Assembly (NCBI GenBank): GCA_038049695.1 | Contig: CP142456.1 | Span: 77,957,422-78,021,421 of the forward strand | Origin: Cinnamomum chago | Lineage: Eukaryota; Streptophyta; Magnoliopsida; Laurales; Lauraceae | Direction: 5' to 3' | DNA length: 64,000 nucleotides | Shown here: positions 24,813 through 34,914 of the stretch, piece by piece | Numbering within the stretch: position 1 is the stretch's first letter | How the letters are laid out: each line of letters starts with the position of its first letter | Program-made: the position numbers and the translations under genes | The notes under the pieces: model-generated | Seen by the model: the letters and a program-made list of their open reading frames with translations, nothing else | What the model was told of the DNA's origin: nothing | The model's database searches: none

Positions 24813-27023
24813 TAAAAAAATGTCCTCCAAAATGATTTGGATGGGTGAAGGGTTTCATTACGTTTTCTTATTGGTAGGCTCAAGCCCTAACAAAAAAATA
24901 TATAGCAATTAATTTCAACACGGTAGACCCTTTTTTATTTTCATTTTTCTCATATTTTACGAGATCTATGTAGATTTAAGAAATAAAATTTCATGCGTTA
25001 TATTTTTTTTTTAAGCTCTATAAAGATATTGAATGATTCAAATCACAAATTGGGGGCCATACCATTAAAAAAAAAGACGAAAAAGAAAATTAGTATAAGG
25101 CAAGTGCACTTTTAAGAGTATAAAAATGAGGCTTGCAAGTTTAAATCCCGAATTTGTTTAGACAGCCCCGACAAAGATGTGGGTGCGTTTTTCCTTGATC
25201 ACGTGGAAAGCCCACGTTTGGTGGACTGTAGAAAGTGGAGCCGTTTCCATGTTCCCTTCATTTGAATGTTTCATGAGTTAGACCCTCACCTATCGGATTC
25301 TGCAAGTGCATAGAGCGATGGAAAAGGCGCTGCAACAGTGTTTTGGGCGGGTGCAATAGGGTCACCGATTTTTCTGAAATTTTTTTTTTTATCTTTATGA
25401 GTCTCACAATCAAGATCTAAACTGTTCATCATCTAAAAAATCCACAAAACGGTTGAGAATCCAAATATTTGTAATTGATTTCTTTTATATTTTAAGATAT
25501 TTGTAAAAATGTCCAGACTGTTGGATAACAAAATTTGAAGTTTTGTGGGCCCCTTTTGTAAAATCTGAATCATTCAATATCCTTAAAAGGAAAAAAAAAA
25601 AAAACCGGCTATGAGCCCAAATTTGGGCGCACAATTCATCTTGGATCACGATATAATGGCCAAAGAATTCCAGCTGTTGATTTCCCAGTGTTAAAATGGG
25701 ATTTTTGGGCTGAACAATTTTTTCTAATTTTTTGGTTCATGTGATCGCCAAAATCATGATCCAAACCATGAGTCATTTCCGGAAGGTCAAACACCACTAA
25801 GAGCTCAATTTTCAACCGTTTGATCCTTCCTAAATTTTGAGATTTTTGTTAAAAAGCCTAAATTTTAAAATATTAATTTATTATTCATGTTGGACCCCTT
25901 TGAATGATCTAAACCGTTCAAATTATCTAGATTGACAACAATGGCTAAGGGGTGAGATATACGGTCTTGATTTGCCATGGATTTTGAGATATTTGTAACA
26001 AACTTACAACTATTGGATCACACATCCTATAGATTCTTTTTACCAAACTTGGAACTTTCCTTAGTAATCCTCCTTGAGAATATCTTGATTCAAGTAAATG
26101 GAGGGAATCCTCTAAATAGAGAGTTATTCTCTATTTTCCAAACTTGCCCTTTAAGGGCCTGTTTGGATATATAGTTAATTGAAATATGGTGAGGTAAAGC
26201 ATCAAATTAAGAGAGAATAAAATATTAGGTGTTATGATGGTATTTTGTTTTTAGCTGTTTGGTATGAAATCTTTTTTACTTTTTATAGAAAAGTGGAGTT
26301 TTTTGTCTTTTAGTAGAGAAATGAGGCTGCATTTTTTTTTGAAAAATTCGGAGGGAATTTTGAAATTGTGTATTTTTTATAGTACCCATTGTCATTACTT
26401 GTCTAAAATCACTTTACTTTAACTTAACTAGTTAATTGATGTTGGTCAAAGTAAGCGATATAAATTCCAAATCTGAATTCAAGCCATACAGTCAAGGAGA
26501 ATCCAACATCAAAGCTTAACGCAACTTCTGGGGCCTGGATTCATGCATTTTAGCACCATCTTGGTTTCCTCTCTTGAAATTGGACAGTCATAGCTCATAA
26601 TCTGCCCTTCTGGAATTTCTGAAAGTCAGTTCAACATATGTTTAGAAAGGATGGTCAAACCAGGCTCCTAAGTGCCAACCTGACTTGTGATATTAATTAA
26701 TGTAATCGACTGCGACCAAGTCATATACGTATCTATTTATCTGGAAGTGTCCACCTAATGTGATCTAACGCATGACATGCATAGAATACAGGTTGATGTT
26801 TTGAGTCTTTCATCCGACCGAGACGTAATTCTAATTGGAGTCAATTTTGACGGGGATAAATATAGGAGGGTTTAACAAGTGGGCTCCACTTTGCGCAGTT
26901 TGGAGATGACTTTTTTGTGTCGATCGTCAAGAGTTTCTCGATTATTGGAAGAAGAACCCAAAAACGTGGAGAGAACCAATTCAGCTGAGGAAGACGACGG
27001 AGGTTGTCGTGGAATATACGCAT
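24813..27023. other. Intergenic DNA of unit A, partly unalignable to unit B
   Basis: The parts 24813-25175 and 26460-27023 align with unit B at about 41310-41640 and 42555-43405. The middle (25176-26460) has no counterpart there and is probably one or more degraded insertions. It contains GGCCTGTTTGGATATA near 26156, a phrase frequent at MITE ends. No gene is seen. Confidence 0.5.
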
Positions 27024-27177
27024 GGGGCTACCTGGACATACCCGGTCCCCAGAGTATGTCCAGGTTGACTTGCTATTACAGTGGTGCTACAACGGTTGGG
27101 ATCCAACGGATCCCAGGCACCGCAGGTCCGTCCGGGGTCTGGATCCCAGGGTGCATAGACTTTTTGTTGCTATTATC
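27024..27177. mobile_element. 154-bp insertion with 8-bp target duplication ATACGCAT
   Basis: ATACGCAT stands at 27016-27023 and again at 27178-27185. Unit B has a single ATACGCAT followed directly by CTCTTT (about 43397-43410). The insert begins GGGGCTACCTGGACATACCC and contains several GGATCC-type inverted pairs (TTGGGATCCAACGGATCCCA) but no obvious terminal inverted repeat. An 8-bp duplication would fit a hAT derivative. Confidence 0.7.
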
Positions 27178-28391
27178 ATACGCATCTCTTTGTCCTCGAC
27201 AATGACAAATGAGGACAACCCATTTTAGAATATTTCAACGGTACGTTCGTTGCTTCCTATTATTTTTTCACCTCAACTCTTCTCAAGACTAAAGAACGCC
27301 AAATTTAACTAGGAATGAACCCTAACTTTGCCATTAAAATTACGAGCAAAACTAGTAATTAGTTTGCTGGTAAAAAAAAAAGAAGAAAAGAAAAGGAAAG
27401 ACCGGCTCTTTGACAGCCCAATATGCAACCAAGAAATCCAACTATTCAAAATTAAAAATAATTTTTTTTTTCAAATAACAATAAGTGTTGCTAGCCAAAT
27501 GTTTAGAAATATTTAATTGGTAGTGATTTTGAATTTTGATAAGTTAGCTAATTCATAATCACCTGTAACTACCATAAAAAGACTGACTATTTCTGTAAAT
27601 CCGGCCTTTTGGGGGGTTGAACGGGCCTGGCCAGACCTTCTCTAAATAACGCCCTACAAGTGATTTTTTTTAAAATTTTAATGAAAAGGCAGCTAGGCCT
27701 GGATAGCATTTTCGCATATCCTTATATTTGAGGGCTGAGATTGGACAATACTAAGCCTAGCCCAACTCTGCCATTTTTCTTTAATTTACATAATATATAT
27801 TTAAACATATACTAAAACGCCCTTTTGAGGTATTTATTGGAGCTTTATTTTGTAGCGCTTTGTAATTTTTTTATTTCCTAAGACAAAAAGATTTGATTTG
27901 TATGGAATTTGTTGCTCTTATACCTTTGAATGCATGCATATATATATATATGTATGTATAAAAGAAGCTGATTTCTCACTCATTTTTGTTCAATTGATTT
28001 TGACAGCTCATTTTATTTTGACCATTCAATTTTGCAACCACTCTCAATTTCATTCAATCTTCACCCCATTACTCTTTCACATTTTTTTCAAATAGGTGAC
28101 CTCCATTTATCGTTCAGTGTATCTTAAGAGTGTTCATAGGCCGTGCTAGCTCGAGCCCAATCCAAGCTGAGCCCATTTTGGATCGCGCTTTTATATTTGT
28201 AATAAGGGCTCACTTAATAAATGGGTTGAATTTGAGTTGGGTTAGGGCACTTTGACTGACTATGGAACATGTTGTTACACATGAGAAAGACTTTATAGGG
28301 CACAAAGCTACAAAATCTAAAAACCCAGTTGCTATCTCGTAATTACAACAATTTTACAGGGCATTTCCCTTGCATTACAGTCCCTACTCTC

Positions 28392-28397
28392 TATAAA
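28392..28397 (+). promoter_or_regulatory. TATA box of PHT3 copy A
   Basis: TATAAA lies about 215 bases before the ATG and is followed by a leader with a GA-repeat (GTGAGAGAGAGAGAGAGAC, 28459-28479). The equivalent TATAAA at 55093-55098 is conserved in copy B. Confidence 0.5.
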
Positions 28398-28612
28398 GCT
28401 GAGATACCCCGCCGCCCCGGCATTTCCCAGAAAACGGTCCCATTTCCCACCAATTGTTGTGTGAGAGAGAGAGAGAGACAGACGCAGGAAAAAAGGGCAG
28501 AACCAAACGCTCCCTTCGTTTTCTTCGCGTTTCTTTCTCTCAAACCTTCCAAAGAGAAATCACACGCAAAAACACCTTCGAAATCCCTCTCTTTTCCCCA
28601 AAACAATCCGTC

Positions 28613-31600
28613 ATGGATTTCTCATATGGCTCTCGTCAATCCCTAATCCCTTCCTTCCTCTACTCCTCCTCTTCCAAAGCCCTAGATTTGCAGAAGATTC
28701 TCAACAGGAACTCTAGCTTCTCGAAATCTCCTTCTCCATCTGCTTCGATCTCCTCCAATGGATCCTCCAAGGCGTTCGTCGTTCCAGCGCCGAGCGAGCC
28801 TGGGAAGATCGAGTTGTACTCGCCCGCTTTCTACGCCGCGTGCACTGTAGGCGGGATCCTGAGCTGCGGCCCCACGCATACGGCTGTCACGCCTCTGGAT
28901 CTCGTCAAGTGCAACATGCAGGTCTGTTTTTGGATCTCGTTTTAGGGTTGAGGTTTCAGATCTGAGATTGCATTTCTAGATTTATAGGGCTTGTTGTGTT
29001 GTTTTGATGCTGATCTTTTGCCTTATGAGGTTGGATTAGCGATCAGACATTCTTTTTTTTTGTTGAATTTGTTGTTTTATGATGTATCGTGTCTATCACT
29101 CGTCAGATGCAGCAGGTTTTTTTTTTTTTTTTTTTTGTGTGTGTGTTTTGCAAGTCGTGTTCTTCGGCTAGGAGATTTGGCATCTGGATTTGTGTGTTTC
29201 CTTTTGTTTTTTCGTTTGCTGTTTTGCTGCTGATTCATTCGTTTCCAGGGTTATGCATCCTAGTTTACATAGGATGTTTTCTTAAGATTCCGGTTGAAAG
29301 ATGTTGAATTAAGGTGCATATTTAATCAGTTGTTGATGTTTTACATTACATATATTGGATCTGGATGAACTGAGGTGTAATTTCCAATTCTATGTGGGTT
29401 TTGATTCGTTTTAGTTTACATAGGTTGCTTTCTTAAGATTCTGGTTGAAAAATGTTGAATTAAGGTGAATATTTAATCGGTTGTTGATGTCTCACATTAG
29501 ATATATTGGATCAGGATGGACTCAGGTGTAATTTGCAATTCTATGTGGGTTTTGATTGGTTTGGGGATTGGATTTTGATTCGGTTCTATATTTCTGGATT
29601 AAATTCATTTTTAGGGATTTTTGCTCTTTGGCATTTGATTTTTAGAATTTGAGACGTTACTACATTTTATAATTGTCTCTTTAAGAGTGCTTTGAATTCA
29701 AATTTTTTTTGCCATCTCATAACTCTAGATATCGACATGTGTTATACATGTCTGTGTTGGATGTTCTAGGGTTACTGAATTTGGGTCTACACTTATGGAT
29801 CAATCTGAGTTTTCTGGTTCTTTTGTGACCTTAATGATTGTTTTAGCATCGGATGGACTAGGGTTTCAGCTCTTTCATTCTGTGGTTTATGTTCGGATTT
29901 AGGTTTTGATAAAAAAAAAAAATGTGTGCTTTTTTAGCTTGGATTTGATGTTTTTAATTGTTTACACCAGATTTGATTTTCTATTTTAATTATTTTAGGC
30001 TGTAATCGACTTGAAGTTTGATACCTTCATTCCTAGGCTTTGTGCTTTGTTATTGTCTTTTTCGTTTGTTTTATAATAAAAAAAAAATCCTGGTTTGTTA
30101 TTGTTTTTTTCTTCTTTTTTTTTTTAATAAAAAATCCTCGTTGCATGAGATTTTATGAGGGTATTACCTGAACCAATTGTTTAATAGTTGATCGTTTCTT
30201 CTTCTTCTTCGTTTTCTTCTTGGAAGAAAATTGAGTTTATTTGGCTTAAAAAAATTCCCATGTAACTTTTCATTTTTGATTTACATCTACCCCTTTTGTT
30301 GAATCGTTATGTGCCCAAATTTTATTAGAATCAAAGTGATTCTCATCAAAAGATAAACTAAGTCAGCTAGATAAACTAGTTCATTGGTTTCTCATTCTCT
30401 ACAGTACATAAGTAGGTAGTGTATGGTCTTGATCTGTGAGATTTCAACACCTAGGATGTTGGTATTATACTGGAGATTCTTTCTTTTGTGCTTATTTATA
30501 TATGGGATATTTTTTTCACCTCTTATCGTTGTATTTGGTTATCTTTGGTTTCATGCCTGGGAGATCATTTTAGAGAAGAACAACAAACGTTTCATAGAAT
30601 CAATTTGGCTTCATGCTTGGGAGATCAACCATGGAGGCTATCTTTCTCCTGAGAAGGTTAATGGAATATTATAGAGAAGGTCAGAGAGATTTACATATGG
30701 TGTTCATTGACTTGGAGAAGGCCTATGACCGAATTCCTAGGGAGATTCTATGGGGAGTACTGGAAAAGAAAAGAGTGTGTGTCGCATATATTGAGGCGAT
30801 AAATGATATGTATAATAGAGCCGTGACATCTATAAGAATGACTGGCGGAGAGACTAAAGAGTTTCCTATCACGATTGGTTTACACCAAGGCTCAGCGTTA
30901 AGCCCGTACTTGTTTGCCCTAGTTATGAATGAGATTACAAGACATATTCAGGATGAGGTGCCGTGGTGTATGTTATTTACAAATGACATTGTTTTAGTAG
31001 ATGAGACGAGAGAATGAGTGAATGCTAAGCTAGAATTGTGGCGGAAAACGTTAGAGACAAAAGGGTTTAGGCTAAGTCGATGCAAGACGGAATATATGGA
31101 ATGCAAGTTTTGTCAAAGTAGGACACCTGGTAACTTAGAAGTAAGTTTGGGCACACAAAAGATTGTAGAGAAAGAAAACTTTAGGTACTTTGGCTCTATG
31201 GTGCAACAGGATGGAGAGATTGATACCGATGTAAGTCATAGGATTCGGGCCGGGTGGACCAAATGGAGGAGTGCTTCGGGGGTCTTGTGTAATCGGAAAG
31301 TCCCCCTCAAGGTTAAAGGAAAGTATTATAAGGTGGCGGTACGTCTAGCGTTGTTATATGGATCAGAGTGTTGGGCAGTAAAGCATAATCATGTTAAGAA
31401 GATGGAAGTTGCGGAGATGAGAATGCTAAGATGGATGTGCGGGATCACAAAGAGAGATAGGATTAGGAATGAGGAGATTAGGGGCAAAGTAGGAATATCA
31501 CCGATTAAAGATAAAATGAGAGAAAATCGACTGAGATGGTTCGGCCATGTTAGAAGGTGCCCAACGGAGGCACCTGTTAAAAGGTGTGAAAGCATGGAGA

Positions 31601-34600
31601 TTGCCCGGAGTAGGAGAGGGAGAGGGAGACCCTAGAGAAGTTGAAAATAAACTATTAAACATGACCTTGCCTACATGGATCTAACGGAGGACATGGCCGT
31701 AAACAAATTTGATTGGCGTCATCAAATCCATATAGCCGACCCCACCTAGTGGGAAAATGTTTGATTTGGTTTTATCATTGTATTTGTTTCCTTTTTGCTT
31801 TTTTTCTTTTTGGATGTTGTAACCTTGATTATTAGATACGGTATTGGTTTTCCAACTTTTTTATTCTTAGAAGGTTCAGTTACACATATTTTTTTGTCAC
31901 TATTTAGATTGACCCTGCAAAGTACAAGAGCATCTCTTCTGGCTTTGGTGTGTTGCTTAAGGAGCAGGGTGTTAGAGGCTTCTTCAGGGGTTGGGTGCCA
32001 ACTTTGCTTGGTTACAGTGCTCAGGGTGCCTTCAAGTATGGGCTCTATGAATTTTATAAGAAATACTATGCTGATATAGCTGGACCCGAGTTTGCAACAA
32101 AATACAAAACACTTATCTATCTTGCGGGTTCTGCTTCTGCCGAGGTGATTGCTGATGTTGCCCTTTGCCCCATGGAGGCTGTAAAAGTTCGGGTCCAAAC
32201 TCAGCCTGGATTTGCTAGGGGGTTGTCTGATGGTTTGCCTAAGTTTGTAAGATCCGAAGGGGTTCTCGGGTATGAATTTCTTCTTAATTGTTTGAATGCT
32301 TGGTTGATCTAACATGTCACAAATATTGATGGTATATCGAAAATAGGTGAAACTACTAAAACAGATTATTCCATTACAGTATGGTGGCATTTTCAAAATA
32401 ACTACTTCCTTCATGTGATAGCCTCCAATAAAGGCACTATTATTGGTAAAATGGGCCTGCACTAAAAAAACCTCTTTTTTTTTTTAATTCTGACTATCAA
32501 CTTAATTAATGTTTAATGAATTAATGAAGAAGAAAAAGTAAGGTAAGTGAGTTTTTAATTTTGCATGTTTGGTGGAAAAAGAATGTAACAGTTATTTAGA
32601 ATAAAAATAACTCTTTCGAATAAAAATAACTCTTTCTTTGTTCCCTCCTTTTTTCACCTTCTACTCCTATTCCTCAATTTTTTTCTACCATCTTTTTTCC
32701 TCTGTGCCTCCATGTTTTCTGCATTTTCTCTCTCAGGTTGTTCTTTTGTTTCAAGGTTTTGCCTTTTTTCATTCAGCCCACTTGTAGTTAGTAAAAACTG
32801 ACGAGCAATAAATATAATTTTTTTATATATTTAATTCATATTGTTATGTTTTTACTTTTTAAAAATTAAATTTTATATACTTATACCATTTTTCTAAATA
32901 TTCTGAGAAAAATTTGGAAATTTCCAGCATTTTCCTCATACAATAAATGCTTCAGAACCAGATATGTCACACTGGATTCCACTCTAAAAGTGCTATGGTT
33001 GATTCAGTATTGATTTTATATGCTGTAAGATATTTTCTAATGTTAGCATATTTATGCAGGCTGTATAAGGGGCTTGTTCCTCTTTGGGGACGTCAGATTC
33101 CTTGTAAGTTGAAACACTGTACTTGCCTTGTTGTTTTTGTGCCCCTATGTTGTTTTTCAATAATTGACCTCAAGAATTGATTACTTTAGAAAAATGATTT
33201 TTTGGGGGGTTGCTGTAAGTGAGGATTTAAACAAGGTATCACTTTGAATGCTGTTCAACTGCAAACTAAGCAAAAACAAATATCCCAAATTGAAAATTTT
33301 GTTTCTTGTTTACTCATGCGTGATCTCATTTTGTATGGATTCTAAAATGATATTGATTGATGCACAAATATTATTGATACTTTTGGGTTGGGGTCTTTAC
33401 AAATAGCCCCCTTTTTTTGTCACTCATTTTTGGGCTTTCATATAATGGCCCCTCCTTCGAGCAAACCATTCCCTTTATGCACCTGCCTACCTTGACTTGT
33501 CACTGATTCTAATTTCACACTGCTGGGGAGATTAGTTGCGACTGAATTTATCACATACTTTGCAATTTAGGGGTGCAAAAAAAATCTGTCGATCCGTAAA
33601 TCCAATCCGATCCGCGGATTTTTATCCAATCCGAAGGTAAATGGATTGGTGACGGATTGAGAATTTTGTAATCCGTTAGCAACAGATCGGTGGCAGATTC
33701 CACCATCAATCCGCATATTCAATCCGATCCGATCCGTTGACATTAAATATAAATAAAAAATATAAGGGGTCTAAATATATATTAAGATGTCTAAATATAA
33801 AATAAGAAAAAAAATTATGGGTCAAAATGTAATTTTTTTACAACATGTTTGATATTTTTCTTTTAACATTAGATTGAATGGATTAATCCGATCCGATCCG
33901 GTCCTCTACGGATCGAATTGGATTTTAACAACCACGAATTGGTGACGAATTCCAAATCCGTCAATCTGTAGGTAACGGATTTGGCCCAATTCGCACCAAT
34001 CCGATCTGTGTACACCCCTGCTTTGCATGACGTATGACCATTAAACTTAGTTGGCCTAAAACTAAGGGCTAAATCATTTGATTTGCCCTATATTCTCATA
34101 TTCCTATAATCCATGTCCAAGTCTTTCCATTCCCTTGCCCCTGAATGTGGGGGTGTTTTTTTAGGGGATGATGTTTGGGAGCTGAGCGATGTCATGCCAT
34201 GGATGCCAGTAGAAACCGACCTGGCTGACAAATAACCTGCCTTACACCAACCTGCCCCTTTAATGGGTTTTATGGTCTGTAGGACTAAACGAGCCCTGTG
34301 ATGGGTGGGTCAGGATGGGTCACATTTCATAGTGTTGAAGGATTTTATTTTAAAATATAAAACTATAAATGTGTTGGGAGGAGGGATAGAACCCACAACC
34401 TTGAAGTTGCAAGCCTTTTCCACTAGGACTTATTGTACAGGAGACTTGTAGCTGAAGTACACTGAAAATATCTATATACCATAAACAAGGCAGTGTGGGT
34501 GACGACCAACCAAAACTAGACTTTATTTGGGTCAATATTATATATCCCATACTTGCCTTGAACCAAGAAACCCAGTACCAAACTGTCCTGTCGAGGTGGG

Positions 34601-34874
34601 TACCCATTGAAATCTGATTCATTGCTATCCCTAATGTATGCATGCGTGTATTTTTATTATCTGCAACAACTCATTGAGAACCCATGTATTGTACAAGGTC
34701 TATAGTATGTCATTTTTATACCCAACAAATCCCAGCACATTTGGATTTTTTTTGGAACAGGGAGTTCTGTAATTATTTTTCTTTGATTTACATAAGTGTT
34801 TTACATAAGTATCTTGTTTATAAATATAATCCATCTGTAAGTTTGCTTTGTTAACCACCTTATTCAACCTTATG

Positions 34875-34914
<40 letters not shown>

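Noticed and set aside
24383-24830. Open frames with Glu/Ser or Leu runs near 24.4-24.8 kb
   Set aside because: They derive from a GAAGAAGAA microsatellite inside a non-autonomous element; no family similarity.
28991-29307. Phe-rich open frames in PHT3 intron 1
   Set aside because: They follow T-rich intron sequence and are not kept in copy B at about 55690-56010.
30613-31635. Host gene in PHT3 intron 1
   Set aside because: Reverse transcriptase motifs, target duplications and absence from copy B identify it as a LINE.
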